Notes: generated by a model not told the origin, from the letters alone. Shown: positions 8,672 to 17,789, counted from the first letter of the stretch. The stretch is DNA of 64,000 bases from Mycobacterium conspicuum (GCF_010730195.1 NZ_AP022613.1:5456001-5520000); one strand, 5' to 3'. Translations and numbers: made by a program.

Positions 8672-9058
8672 TTACTGAGCCACCGTCGCCGCCATGATGA
8701 CGACGTCGGCGACCAGCAGCGCCCACCCGCACAGCGGAACCGCGATGCCGCCTCGGCGCTTCGCGGTGAAGAACGAAACGAGGATGACGACCAGGGCCAC
8801 CGCCGGCGCGCCGTAGAACGCGACGCCGAAGTTGATGCCCTTGTCCAAGCCGGGACAACTGTGGTCGGTGCAGGCGTCGGTGCTCATCACCGCGCCGAGC
8901 GCGAAGAGCATCACGATCGCCGCAGCCGGGACCGTGGTCAGCGCCAACCCCCAGTTGACCCATGGCCACACGTCCCCCCGGTGGCGGCGGCTGCCCTGCG
9001 CGGGCTCGGTCGCGCCGGCGCGTTGATCGATTGTCAGGTTGTGGTCATTGCCGTTCAC
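8672..9058 (-). CDS. Small membrane protein of unknown function
   Basis: The 128-residue protein has a polar N-terminus of about 25 residues and three hydrophobic segments (beginning WPWVNWGLALTTVPAA, then APAVALVVILVSFF and CGWALLVADVVIMAA). A periplasmic loop between the first two carries two Cys (STDACTDHSCPG) that could form a disulfide. GTG at 9058 is chosen: the open frame continues upstream for another ~250 codons, but those are antisense to the PadR gene and look like shadow. It is convergent with the heme oxygenase gene (6 bases between stops). I do not recognise the family. Confidence 0.6.
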   Translation of the reverse strand: MNGNDHNLTIDQRAGATEPAQGSRRHRGDVWPWVNWGLALTTVPAAAIVMLFALGAVMSTDACTDHSCPGLDKGINFGVAFYGAPAVALVVILVSFFTAKRRGGIAVPLCGWALLVADVVIMAATVAQ

Positions 9059-9110
9059 CCGACAACTGCTACCCGGCGACAAATGAATGCAAACCACGGA
9101 GGTAATTGCA

Positions 9111-9150
9111 TCGCGATAGTTTCCGATATATCGTGATGTTCTGCGATACA
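9111..9150. promoter_or_regulatory. CGATA-rich repeats upstream of the PadR gene, candidate autoregulatory operator
   Basis: TCGCGATA, the perfect palindrome CGATATATCG (9124-9133) and GCGATACA follow one another within 40 bases in the divergent region between the membrane-protein gene and the PadR gene. PadR proteins often bind ATATCG/CGATAT-like palindromes in their own promoters. Binding is inferred. Confidence 0.5.
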
Positions 9151-9196
9151 CCGGAAGCGCATCACGGCGCTTCCCCGAAAACCAAGGACTACACCC

Positions 9197-9907
9197 ATGA
9201 GCAACCCATTCACCCCCGGCGGCGGCGATTTCCCCGGCCGCCCCGGTTTCGGATTCGGCTTCGCACCCGGCCCCATGGACCGACGTGCCATACACGCCGC
9301 CCGCAGGCAGGCGCGACACGAATTCCGCGAACATCTCCGCGAGCACGGCAGGGGTTTCGACCCCATCTTCGGCGGCGGCTTCGGGCCCGGCGTCGGTCCG
9401 GGTTTCGGCCCCGGATTCGGCCCCGGATTCGGGAGGGGCCGTCGCGGCAGAGGCCGCGGTGGCCACAGCCGCGGCAGGCGCGGCGATGTGCGCGCGGCCA
9501 TCCTCAAGCTGCTGGCCGAGCAGCCGATGCACGGCTACGAGATGATCCAGCAGATCGCCGAACGCAGCAACGGATTGTGGAAGCCGAGCCCCGGCTCGGT
9601 GTACCCGACGCTTCAGCTGCTCGACGACGAAGGTTTGATCACCGCGAGCGAAACCGACGGCAGCAAGAAGCTTTTCGAGCTGACCGACACGGGCCGCGCG
9701 GCCGCCGAGAAGGTAGAGACCCCGCCGTGGGAGGAGATCACCGAGGACGCCGACCCCGGACAGGTGAACCTGCGGGCCGCCATCGGCCAGTTGTGCGGCG
9801 CGGTCGCGCAGTCCGCGCACGCCGCGACCGAGGAACAGCAGCAGCGCATCGTCGAGCTGCTGAACAATGCGCGACGCGAGGTCTACGGCATCCTCGGCGA
9901 GGACTGA
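9197..9907 (+). CDS. PadR-family transcriptional regulator with Gly/Phe- and Arg/Gly-rich N-terminus
   Basis: Residues ~95-175 form the PadR winged helix (AAILKLLAEQPMHGYEMIQQ, then the SPGSVYPTLQLLDDEGLI wing), followed by a short C-terminal helical dimerisation part. The first ~95 residues are low complexity: alternating Gly-Phe-Gly-Pro (PGVGPGFGPGFGPGFG) followed by an RGG-like basic run (GRGRRGRGRGGHSRGRRG). An AAGGA ribosome site precedes the ATG. PadR regulators often repress efflux or detoxification genes and respond to phenolics or drugs. Target genes are not evident beyond its own upstream region. Confidence 0.85.
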   Translation: MSNPFTPGGGDFPGRPGFGFGFAPGPMDRRAIHAARRQARHEFREHLREHGRGFDPIFGGGFGPGVGPGFGPGFGPGFGRGRRGRGRGGHSRGRRGDVRAAILKLLAEQPMHGYEMIQQIAERSNGLWKPSPGSVYPTLQLLDDEGLITASETDGSKKLFELTDTGRAAAEKVETPPWEEITEDADPGQVNLRAAIGQLCGAVAQSAHAATEEQQQRIVELLNNARREVYGILGED

Positions 9908-9920
9908 ACCCTTTTCTCCG

Positions 9921-9984
9921 CCGCGAGCGCGCTCAAAATGCCGGCCAAACCGGCGTGTCGCTGTACATATGAGCGCGCTCGCGG
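9921..9984. terminator. Hairpin between convergent PadR and glpK genes
   Basis: Perfect 14-base inverted repeat CCGCGAGCGCGCTC (9921-9934) and its complement (9971-9984), with an inner hairpin GCCGG-CCAAA-CCGGC. No U-tract follows, as is common in mycobacteria. It lies exactly between two gene ends, so a bidirectional terminator is likely. Confidence 0.65.
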
Positions 9985-11520
9985 TTAGGAGATATCGACC
10001 CAGTCGAGGGTGCGCTCTACCGCCTTGCGCCAGCCGGCATAGCCCGCGGCGCGCTGGTCGTCGGACCAGTTCGGCGTCCAGCGCTTGTCCTCTTGCCAGT
10101 TGTCCCGCAGATCCGACGGGTCGGCCCAGAACCCCACCGCCAGACCAGCCGCATAGGCCGCGCCCAGCGCGGTGGTCTCGGCGACCACCGGCCGCACCAC
10201 GTCAACACCGAGCACGTCGGCCTGAATCTGCATGCACAGGTCGTTGCCGGTGATGCCGCCGTCGACCTTCAACACCTCAAGGCGCACACCGGAATCCGCG
10301 GCCATCGCGTCCACCACATCGCGGCTCTGATAGCAGATCGCCTCCAGCGTCGCGCGCGCCAGATGCGCGTTGGTGTTGAACCGTGACAGCCCGACGATCG
10401 CGCCGCGGGCATCCGAGCGCCAGTAGGGGGCGAACAAACCGGAAAACGCCGGCACGAAATACACGCCGCCGTTGTCGTCGACCTGACGGGCCAGCGACTC
10501 GCTCTGCGCCGCGCCGCTGATGATGCCCAATTGGTCGCGCAGCCACTGCACCGCCGAACCGGTCACCGCGATCGAACCCTCAAGCGCATACACGGGTTTG
10601 GCATCGCCGAACTGGTAGCAGACGGTGGTCAGCAGGCCGTTGTCGGATCGCACGATCGACTCGCCGGTGTTCAGCAACAGGAAATTGCCGGTGCCGTAGG
10701 TGTTTTTCGCCTCGCCGGCGGCCAGGCATACCTGCCCGACCATCGCGGCGTGCTGGTCGCCGAGAACGCCGGTGATCGGCACCTCGCCACCGAGGGGCCC
10801 GCTGTCACGCGTGACGCCGTATGGCTGCACCGGCGACGACGAGGCGATCGCCGGCAGCATCGCCCGGGGGATGGAGAAGAACGACAGCAGCTCGTCGTCC
10901 CAGTCCAGCGTTTCGAGGTTCATCAGCATCGTGCGGCTGGCGTTGGTGACGTCGGTGACGTGTACGCCGCCGCGCGGACCGCCGGTCAGATTCCACAACA
11001 CCCAGGTGTCGGCGGTGCCGAACAGCGCATCGCCGGATTCGGCGGCCGCACGCACGCCGTCGACGTTCTCCAAGATCCACTGCAGCTTGCCGCCGGAAAA
11101 GTAGGTGGCCGGCGGGAGCCCGGCCTTGCGGCGGATGACATCGCCGCGGCCGTCACGATCCAGCGCGGACGCGATGCGGTCGGTGCGGGTGTCCTGCCAG
11201 ACGATCGCGTTGTAGTACGGTCTTCCGGTCTTTCGATTCCATACCAGAGTGGTCTCGCGCTGATTGGTAATGCCCAGCGCCGCAATGTCTTTGGGAGTCA
11301 GATCGGCCCGGTTCAACACCGACGTCAGCACCGAAGACGTGCGCTCCCAAATCTCGACGGGGTCGTGCTCGACCCAGCCGGCTCGGGGCAGGATCTGCTC
11401 GTGCTCGAGCTGGTGGCGAGCCACTTCGGCACCGTCGTGGTCGAAGATCATGCACCGTGTGCTGGTGGTGCCCTGGTCGATGGCGGCGATGAATTCGGCG
11501 GACTCTGCGGATTCGGCCAA
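9985..11520 (-). CDS. glpK: Glycerol kinase
   Basis: Phosphorylates glycerol to sn-glycerol 3-phosphate with ATP in the cytoplasm. The 511-residue FGGY kinase shows the N-terminal phosphate loop AAIDQGTTSTRCMIFDHDG, the ITNQRETTLVW strand, and the C-terminal GGITGNDLCMQIQADVLG and ETTALGAAYAAGL motifs. Ortholog of Rv3696c by content and position. The start used is TTG at 11520, preceded at good spacing by AGGAG. A GTG at 11548 begins a peptide resembling the usual GlpK N-terminus but in another frame; 28 bases separate the two starts, which suggests an indel near the 5' end in this lineage. It is divergent from the GCS2-like gene. Confidence 0.95.
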   Translation of the reverse strand: MAESAESAEFIAAIDQGTTSTRCMIFDHDGAEVARHQLEHEQILPRAGWVEHDPVEIWERTSSVLTSVLNRADLTPKDIAALGITNQRETTLVWNRKTGRPYYNAIVWQDTRTDRIASALDRDGRGDVIRRKAGLPPATYFSGGKLQWILENVDGVRAAAESGDALFGTADTWVLWNLTGGPRGGVHVTDVTNASRTMLMNLETLDWDDELLSFFSIPRAMLPAIASSSPVQPYGVTRDSGPLGGEVPITGVLGDQHAAMVGQVCLAAGEAKNTYGTGNFLLLNTGESIVRSDNGLLTTVCYQFGDAKPVYALEGSIAVTGSAVQWLRDQLGIISGAAQSESLARQVDDNGGVYFVPAFSGLFAPYWRSDARGAIVGLSRFNTNAHLARATLEAICYQSRDVVDAMAADSGVRLEVLKVDGGITGNDLCMQIQADVLGVDVVRPVVAETTALGAAYAAGLAVGFWADPSDLRDNWQEDKRWTPNWSDDQRAAGYAGWRKAVERTLDWVDIS

Positions 11521-11602
11521 CTCGCGCTCCTGCGGTGAGATCGGACACTCCGGGTGATGGTCTTACTTGCGTAACCGACCGTAACCCTGTTCCATCGGCC
11601 GT

Positions 11603-13081
11603 GTGGGCGAAGAGATCAAGCGCACCACATACGACCACGGTCACCGCCGCGAGTACCGGCGCAAGGTGCAGCTTTGTCTGGACGTCTTCGAGACGATGCT
11701 CGCCCAGTCCAGGTTCGACTCCGAGCGCACACTGACCGGCATGGAGATCGAATGCAACCTGGTCGATGCCGACTATCAGCCCGCCATGTCGAATCGCATC
11801 GTGTTGGATGCGATCGGCGATCCGGCCTATCAAAAGGAATTGGGCGCCTACAACATCGAATTCAATGTGCCGCCGCGGCCGCTGTCCGGGCGCACCAGCG
11901 TGGACCTGGAGGAAGAGATCCGCGCCAGCCTGAATGAGGCCGAGTCGAAGGCGAGCGCGGGCATTGGCCCGGGCGGGGCCCACATCGTGATGATCGGCAT
12001 CCTGCCGACGCTGATGCCCGAGCACCTGCGCGACAACTGGATGAGCGAATCGACCCGCTACACGGCGCTCAACGAGTCAATCTTCTCCGCCCGCGGCGAG
12101 GACATTCCGATCAACATCTACGGCCCCGAGCCGCTGAGCTGGAACGCGGCGTCCATCGCACCCGAATCCGCTTGCACCAGTATGCAATTGCATCTCCAGG
12201 TCGCGCCGGAGGATTTCGCCGCGAACTGGAACGCGGCCCAGGTGCTGGCCGGCCCGCAGCTGGCGCTGGCGGCCAATTCGCCATACTTCTTCGGGCACCA
12301 GCTGTGGTCGGAAACCCGCATCGAGGTGTTCGCCCAGTCCACCGATACCCGCCCCGAGGAACTCAAGACCCAGGGCGTGCGGCCGCGGGTGTGGTTCGGC
12401 GAACGATGGATCACGTCGATTCTCGACTTGTTCAAAGAGAACATCCGCTACTTCCCGTCCCTGCTGCCCGAGGTTTCCGACGAGGATCCGGTCGCCGAGC
12501 TCGCGGCGGGGCGCATCCCGCACCTGTCCGAGCTGCGCCTGCACAACGGGACGGTCTACCGGTGGAACCGGCCCGTGTACGACGTCGTCGATGGTCGTCC
12601 GCATCTGCGGCTGGAGAACCGGGTCTTGCCGGCCGGGCCGACCGTCGTCGACATGTTGGCGAATGCGGCCTTCTACTACGGCCTGCTGCGCAGCCTGTCC
12701 GAAGCCGAGCAGCCGCTGTGGGTCCTCATGAGTTTCCCTGCGGCTCAACGGAATTTCCTGCAGGCGGCCCAGCACGGCATGGACGCGCGGCTGCAGTGGC
12801 CGGGCTTCGGGGACGTGACGCCCCAACGATTGGTGTTGGAGACGCTTCTGCCGATGGCGCACGAGGGGCTGCGCCGCTGGAACGTCGACGCCGATGTGCG
12901 CGACCGGCTCCTCGGTGTCATCGAGGGACGCGCCAAGACGGGCCGCAACGGCGCGTGGTGGCAAGTGACGACGGTGCGGAGCCTGGAAGACGGCGGGATG
13001 CCCCGACCGCAGGCGCTGGCGGAAATGCTGCGCCGGTACTGCGAGCACATGCATGCCAACGAGCCGGTGCACACCTGGTAG
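11603..13081 (+). CDS. Glutamate-cysteine ligase-like (GCS2) carboxylate-amine ligase, Rv3698 type
   Basis: This 492-residue protein belongs to the GCS2/YbdK-like fold of ATP-dependent carboxylate-amine ligases. Features include the N-terminal acidic metal-binding strand TGMEIECNLVDADYQP and the region QLHLQVAPEDFAANWNAAQ. The GTG at 11603 gives VGEEIKRTTY. Its substrates are not established; it is distinct from EgtA, which is also in this window, so the cell carries two members. Gene order with glpK on one side and the methyltransferase on the other matches Rv3698. Confidence 0.8.
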   Translation: MGEEIKRTTYDHGHRREYRRKVQLCLDVFETMLAQSRFDSERTLTGMEIECNLVDADYQPAMSNRIVLDAIGDPAYQKELGAYNIEFNVPPRPLSGRTSVDLEEEIRASLNEAESKASAGIGPGGAHIVMIGILPTLMPEHLRDNWMSESTRYTALNESIFSARGEDIPINIYGPEPLSWNAASIAPESACTSMQLHLQVAPEDFAANWNAAQVLAGPQLALAANSPYFFGHQLWSETRIEVFAQSTDTRPEELKTQGVRPRVWFGERWITSILDLFKENIRYFPSLLPEVSDEDPVAELAAGRIPHLSELRLHNGTVYRWNRPVYDVVDGRPHLRLENRVLPAGPTVVDMLANAAFYYGLLRSLSEAEQPLWVLMSFPAAQRNFLQAAQHGMDARLQWPGFGDVTPQRLVLETLLPMAHEGLRRWNVDADVRDRLLGVIEGRAKTGRNGAWWQVTTVRSLEDGGMPRPQALAEMLRRYCEHMHANEPVHTW

Positions 13082-13088
13082 CCGCCGG

Positions 13089-13094
13089 TAGGTT
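13089..13094 (+). promoter_or_regulatory. Candidate -10 box (TAGGTT) of a leaderless methyltransferase transcript
   Basis: TAGGTT ends 7 bases before the ATG at 13102, the spacing expected when transcription starts at the start codon. Pattern seen; the promoter is inferred. Confidence 0.45.
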
Positions 13095-13101
13095 GGGAAC
13101 C

Positions 13102-13773
13102 ATGAGTTCTGAGCTACCCGATTGGGACGAGGTATACCGGGAACAAAGCGTGTTCGAGGGACCGCCGCCGTGGAACATCGGCGAGCCGCAACCCGAACTC
13201 GCGGCGCTGATCGCGGCCGGCAAGGTTCGCGGCGACGTGTTGGACGCCGGTTGCGGGGTGGCCGAGCTGTCGTTGTCGCTCGCCGCCGAGGGCTACACCG
13301 TCGTCGGCATCGACAACTCGCCCACGCCCGTCGCGGCGGCCACCAAGGCCGCGCAGGAGCGCGGGCTGAGCACGGCCAGTTTCGTGCGGGCCGACATCAC
13401 TGAGTTCTCCGGGTATGACGGCCGCTTCAACACGGTGATCGACAGCACGCTGTTTCACTCGCTGCCGATCGAGGGACGCGACGGCTACCTGAGTTCGGTG
13501 CACCGCGCGGCCGCCGCTGGCGCGGCCTACTACGTGTTGGTGTTCGCCAAGGGCGCCTTTCCGGCGGAGTGGGACACGAAGCCCAACGAGGTCGACGAGG
13601 ACGAACTGCGCACCGCGGTGAGCAAATACTGGGAGGTCGACGACATTCGGCCGGCCTACATCCACGCCAACATTCCATCCGGGCCGGAGGGGCCGTTCCC
13701 GCCGCACGACCGCGACGAGAAGGGCCGGATGAAGTTGCCGGCGTATTTGCTGGCGGCTCACAAAGCGGGCTGA
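13102..13773 (+). CDS. Class I SAM-dependent methyltransferase, Rv3699 type
   Basis: A 223-residue Rossmann methyltransferase. Motif I is VLDAGCGVAELSLSLAAEG (about residues 46-64), followed by VVGIDNSPTPV with the acidic ribose-binding residue, and motif IV around FNTVIDSTLFHSLP. The N-terminus (WDEVYREQSVFEGPPPWNIG) resembles thiopurine/thiol methyltransferases, but the acceptor is unknown. It begins 20 bases after the GCS2-like gene and has its own possible leaderless start. It is the last gene before the inserted PE_PGRS gene. Confidence 0.85.
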   Translation: MSSELPDWDEVYREQSVFEGPPPWNIGEPQPELAALIAAGKVRGDVLDAGCGVAELSLSLAAEGYTVVGIDNSPTPVAAATKAAQERGLSTASFVRADITEFSGYDGRFNTVIDSTLFHSLPIEGRDGYLSSVHRAAAAGAAYYVLVFAKGAFPAEWDTKPNEVDEDELRTAVSKYWEVDDIRPAYIHANIPSGPEGPFPPHDRDEKGRMKLPAYLLAAHKAG

Positions 13774-14045
13774 ATCCACGCTGAATCAGGACCGCCCTGA
13801 CTCAATTCGCTCGGTCGCGCTGCACCGGCGACCGCGTATTCGACAGGCGCTGAATAACGCTGCACCGCAACCATTGTCGGCACCTGCCGCTACCCACCGC
13901 CCCGTGCAGTGAGCACCCGCAACACAAAATAACGGTTTGAAGATTAACGTCGCAGGGCGCTCGCAATAGCGGTACTGTTCGTTCGCCGGGCGCTCCAAAC
14001 CGATCGACCGCATCTCGGGCGTCCACAACCTGGGGAGGTGGGGGA

Positions 14046-16643
14046 ATGTCGTTTGTGGTTGCTGCCCCGGAAGCGGTGGCGTCAGCAGCTTCGGATTTGT
14101 CCAGTCTTGGGTCATCAATCAGATCGGCCACCTTCGCGGCGGCGCCGTCGACGACATCGGTGGTCGTCGCGGCGCAGGACGAGGTGTCGGCGGCGATCGC
14201 GGCGTTGTTCGGCGGCTACGGCCAGAAGTTTCAGACGCTGAGCGCGCAGGCGGCGGCGTTTCATGAAGCGTTTGTGCACGCACTGAGCGGCACCGGGTTG
14301 CTATATGCAGGAGCCGAGGCCGCCAACGTCTCGCCACTGCAGTCGGTCGCGCGGAACTTGTTGAGCGCGGCGGCGGCTGGGCACGGGCCCGTGGAGGCCC
14401 TGACGGGGCGCCCGTTGGTCGGCGACGGCACCAATGGGGCACCGGGGACGGGGCAGGCCGGCGGTGACGGCGGCTGGCTGCTCGGCAACGGCGGCAACGG
14501 CGGCTCGGGGGCACCCGGGCAGGCCGGCGGGGCCGGCGGGAATGCCGGCCTGATCGGTAATGGCGGGCTCGGCGGTGCCGGCGGTAGCGCCATCGTCAAC
14601 GGGGGCACCGGCGCTGCCGGCGGCCGTGGCGGTGACGGCGGCTTCCTGTGGGGCAGTGGCGGGGCCGGCGGGACCGGCGGGACCGGCGGGTCCGGCACCG
14701 TCATCGTGTCCGCGGGGACCGGCGGGGTCGGCGGCGCGGGCGGCGCCGACCGGGCGCTGTTCTTCAACTCCGGCGGCGCCGGTGGGACCGGCGGGACCGG
14801 CGGGACCGGTGCGGGAGGCATCGGGAGCCTGGCGCCCCTCGTCCCTGGCGGCGAGGGATTCAAGGGCGGCTTAGGTGGTGCCGGCGGAGCCGGCGGAGCC
14901 AACGAAGGTCTGTTCGGTTTCGGTGCGCTGCTCGGCGCCGGCGGGCCCGGCGGTGTCGGCGGGCACGGCGGCGTCGGCGGTGTCGGCGGGGCCGGTGCCA
15001 GCGGAGTGGGCGTGGGTTCGTTCGGAGGTGTGGGCGGAGTCGGCGGGACGGGTGGTGACGCCGGGATCGGTGGCGTCGGCGGCTTTAGCGGATTCATAGG
15101 CCTGCCAGGCTTGCCCGGTGTCGCGGGAGTTGGCGGCACTGGCGGCACCGGCGGTAACGGCGGGGCCGGTGGCGCGGCGGTTTTGCCCGGCGCGCCGGGC
15201 CTCAGCGGCGGGCAGGGTGGCCAGGGCGGCGCGGGAGGCTTCTCGGCGGGCGGCACCAACGGCACCGGCGGCGTCGGCGGTAACGGCGGCGCCGGTGGCG
15301 CCGGCGGCGCGGGCCTGCCGGACGTCGGTCTGGGCGGTGGCGCCGGCGGCACCGGCGGCACCGGCGGCAATGCCGGCGCTGGGGGCGTGGTCGGCACCGG
15401 CGGGTTCGGCGGGTCGGCGGGTGCCTATGGCACCGGCGGCCAGGGTGGCACCGGCGGTGACGGGGCGTCCGGCAACAACGCCCTGCTGCCCGGCGGCGAC
15501 GGCGACGCCGGCGGCCAGGGCGGCGCGGGCGGCGCCGGCGGCAATAGCGGTACCGGGGGCACCGCCGGCAGCGGCGGCGTCGGCGGCAACGGCGGCACCG
15601 GGGGTAATGGCGCCGCCGGCACGCCCGACCTCGGCCTGGGTCTGGGTGCCGGCGCTGGCGGCAACGGCGGTCACGGCGGCAACGCGGGTGCCGGCGGCGC
15701 CGCGGGCACCGGCGGCACCGGCGGCACGGTGGGCGCCTGGGGCGATGGCGGTCAGGGAGGGAACGGCGGCACCGGCGGGGCCGGCATCACCAACTTGGTC
15801 TCGGGTGCCGGCGACACCGGCGGCCACGGCGGCCAAGGCGGCCAGGGTGGTTCGTCGGGTGTTGGTGGCACGGCCGGCAGCGGCGGGTTGGGCGGTGACG
15901 GCGGCACGGGCGGTGGCGGCGCGCTGGGCCTTATCGGCGCGGGTGGTAACGGCGGCGCCGGTGGCAACGCGGGCGCCGGCGGGGCCGGCGGCGCCGGCAA
16001 CGGCGGCATCAACGGCAGCGGCGGTCAAGGCGGCACCGGCGGCACGGGCGGTAGCGGCGGCCAAGGGGGCACCGGCGTTATCAACGGCTTCGCCGGGGGC
16101 GACGGCGGCAACGGCGGCAACGGCGGCACGGGCGGGGCGCAGGGCACCGGGGGCACCGGCGGCACCGCGGGCGCGGCCGGTGCCGGTGGCACCGGCGGCA
16201 ACGGTGGCACCGGCGGCATCGAGGTCGCGTTGGGCACCGGCGGAACCGGCGGAACCGGCGGAACCGGCGGCACCGGCGGCACGGATGCCGGCGGCGGCGC
16301 CGGGGTCGGCGGCCAAGGTGGGACGGGTGGAACCGGCGGTGCCGGCGTCGCTCTCGGGACCGCTGGCAACGGCGGCACGGGCGGTGTCGGCGGCAAGGGC
16401 GGTTCCAGCACCACGGCGGCCGGCGGTACCGGCGGCAGCGGCGGAACCGGCGGAACCGGCGGCGCCGGCGTCGTTCTCGATACCGCTGGCACAGGCGGCA
16501 CGGGCGGCCACGGCGGGCAAGGCGGAGCCGGCGACGCCGGTGCCGGCGGCGCGGGCGGCACCGGCACCGCCGGCGATGCGGGCATCGGCTTGTTCGGTGG
16601 CGGTGGCGGCAAGGGTGGCGCCGGTGGCCCCGGCGGTCCCTAG
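14046..16643 (+). CDS. PE_PGRS family protein (865 aa)
   Basis: N-terminal PE domain (about residues 1-95, beginning MSFVVAAPEAVASAASDL, with the YxxxE-type export signal YAGAEAANV), a linker containing the conserved GRPLVGDG, then over 700 residues of GGX repeats (GGAGGTGGTGG and similar). PE proteins are exported by ESX-5 type VII secretion and PGRS domains sit at the cell surface. A GGGGAGGTGGGGG ribosome site precedes the ATG. The gene lies between Rv3699 and egtE, where M. tuberculosis has no PE gene, and its stop is only 6 bases from the convergent egtE stop. Long open frames on the opposite strand here are repeat shadows. Confidence 0.95.
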   Translation: MSFVVAAPEAVASAASDLSSLGSSIRSATFAAAPSTTSVVVAAQDEVSAAIAALFGGYGQKFQTLSAQAAAFHEAFVHALSGTGLLYAGAEAANVSPLQSVARNLLSAAAAGHGPVEALTGRPLVGDGTNGAPGTGQAGGDGGWLLGNGGNGGSGAPGQAGGAGGNAGLIGNGGLGGAGGSAIVNGGTGAAGGRGGDGGFLWGSGGAGGTGGTGGSGTVIVSAGTGGVGGAGGADRALFFNSGGAGGTGGTGGTGAGGIGSLAPLVPGGEGFKGGLGGAGGAGGANEGLFGFGALLGAGGPGGVGGHGGVGGVGGAGASGVGVGSFGGVGGVGGTGGDAGIGGVGGFSGFIGLPGLPGVAGVGGTGGTGGNGGAGGAAVLPGAPGLSGGQGGQGGAGGFSAGGTNGTGGVGGNGGAGGAGGAGLPDVGLGGGAGGTGGTGGNAGAGGVVGTGGFGGSAGAYGTGGQGGTGGDGASGNNALLPGGDGDAGGQGGAGGAGGNSGTGGTAGSGGVGGNGGTGGNGAAGTPDLGLGLGAGAGGNGGHGGNAGAGGAAGTGGTGGTVGAWGDGGQGGNGGTGGAGITNLVSGAGDTGGHGGQGGQGGSSGVGGTAGSGGLGGDGGTGGGGALGLIGAGGNGGAGGNAGAGGAGGAGNGGINGSGGQGGTGGTGGSGGQGGTGVINGFAGGDGGNGGNGGTGGAQGTGGTGGTAGAAGAGGTGGNGGTGGIEVALGTGGTGGTGGTGGTGGTDAGGGAGVGGQGGTGGTGGAGVALGTAGNGGTGGVGGKGGSSTTAAGGTGGSGGTGGTGGAGVVLDTAGTGGTGGHGGQGGAGDAGAGGAGGTGTAGDAGIGLFGGGGGKGGAGGPGGP

Positions 16644-16649
16644 CGCTCC

Positions 16650-17789
16650 CTACACGGCTGCCGTCGCGGCGGCCAACCCTTCGGCGAACGTGGTCAGGTC
16701 GTCGGGAAGGGTGTCCGCGTGCGGCGAGATCCGCAGCACGGGTGTGGTCAGCTCGCGCGGCGCTCGCTCCGGCCCGGCGCACGTGGTCAGGATCCGCCGT
16801 TCGGTGAGCAGCCACTCCCGCACCGCGCGCGGGTCCGCGCCGTCGAGGGGCGCCAGGGTGGTGATCGCGCTCGGCTCGTCGACTTCTTCGACCACCGCCC
16901 ACCCGGGCACCTCGGCCAGCACGGCCCGGCTGATACCACCCAGCTCGGCCAGCCGTGCCCGCACAGCCTCGGGGCCGTACGCCAAATGCTCTCCCAATGC
17001 GACCGAAAACCCCACTCGGGCAGCAACATTGGCTTCGCCGAAGCCGAGTTGCTGGGCCACCGTCAACGGCCCCGCCCATTGCGGAGCCGGCAGCCTGGGA
17101 CGCAACCGCTCCATCAGGTCGGGCTTCACGGCCAGGACACCCACACCCCGCGGGCCGGCGATCCACTTGCGCGACGACGAATACGTCACGTCGGCGCCCA
17201 CCGCGCAGTCCACCTGGCCCAGCGCTTGCGCGGCGTCAACGACCAACGGCAAGCCCAAGTCACGGCAGAGCTGCGCCATCATCGCCAGCGGCTGCACCAC
17301 GCCGCTGTGGCTGGCCACCGGGGTCAGGTGCACCAGATCCGGTGGGTCTTCCTCCAACTGGTACGCCGCGTCATCGAGCGCCAGCCTGCCGTGGTCGCGG
17401 GTCGGCAGCGTGCGCACGGTGAATCCGTAGGCGCCCATCACCGCCAGGTTGGGACCGTATTCGCCGGGCAGGCAGGCCAGCGTCCGGCGCTCGGCCGGCC
17501 AGCTGCCGAGCAACAGATCGAGCGCGTTGAGCGAGCCGGTGGTGAACACCACCTCGGCGTCGGGCATGCCGCACAACGCGGCGACCGCGGCTCGCCCCGC
17601 GTCCAGCACGGGGGTGGCGGCTTCGGCCGCGACGTATCCGCCGACCTCGGCCTCAAACCGGGCGTGTTCGGCCGTGGCGTCGAGCACCGCGAAGCTCTGG
17701 CGCGAGCAGGCGGCGCTGTCCAGGTGCAGCCCGGCCATCGGGGGGCGTGCCGCGCGCCATCGTTGCGCCAGCTCGTCGCTCGGGCTCAC
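16650..17789 (-). CDS. egtE: Ergothioneine biosynthesis PLP C-S lyase EgtE
   Basis: Catalyses the last step of ergothioneine synthesis: cleavage of the hercynyl-cysteine sulfoxide C-S bond to release ergothioneine. The 379-residue fold-type I PLP enzyme shows VVDAAQALGQVD (PLP-ring Asp) and the Schiff-base Lys in YSSSRKWIAGPRGVGVL. GTG at 17789 is chosen because it forms a GTGA overlap with the egtD stop; the open frame continues upstream but only through egtD in another frame. It is the terminal gene of the five-gene operon, convergent with the PE_PGRS gene. Confidence 0.92.
   Translation of the reverse strand: MSPSDELAQRWRAARPPMAGLHLDSAACSRQSFAVLDATAEHARFEAEVGGYVAAEAATPVLDAGRAAVAALCGMPDAEVVFTTGSLNALDLLLGSWPAERRTLACLPGEYGPNLAVMGAYGFTVRTLPTRDHGRLALDDAAYQLEEDPPDLVHLTPVASHSGVVQPLAMMAQLCRDLGLPLVVDAAQALGQVDCAVGADVTYSSSRKWIAGPRGVGVLAVKPDLMERLRPRLPAPQWAGPLTVAQQLGFGEANVAARVGFSVALGEHLAYGPEAVRARLAELGGISRAVLAEVPGWAVVEEVDEPSAITTLAPLDGADPRAVREWLLTERRILTTCAGPERAPRELTTPVLRISPHADTLPDDLTTFAEGLAAATAAV

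Noticed and set aside
9059..9820. Long extension of the small membrane-protein gene on the minus strand
   Set aside because: It is antisense to the PadR gene and shows no protein-like composition beyond GTG 9058.
13786..14118. 110-codon minus-strand frame before the PE_PGRS gene
   Set aside because: It overlaps the PE_PGRS start and promoter; composition is ordinary intergenic.
14261..16612. Long Pro- and Ala-rich open frames antisense to PE_PGRS
   Set aside because: They mirror the GGX repeats on the other strand; no independent gene signs.
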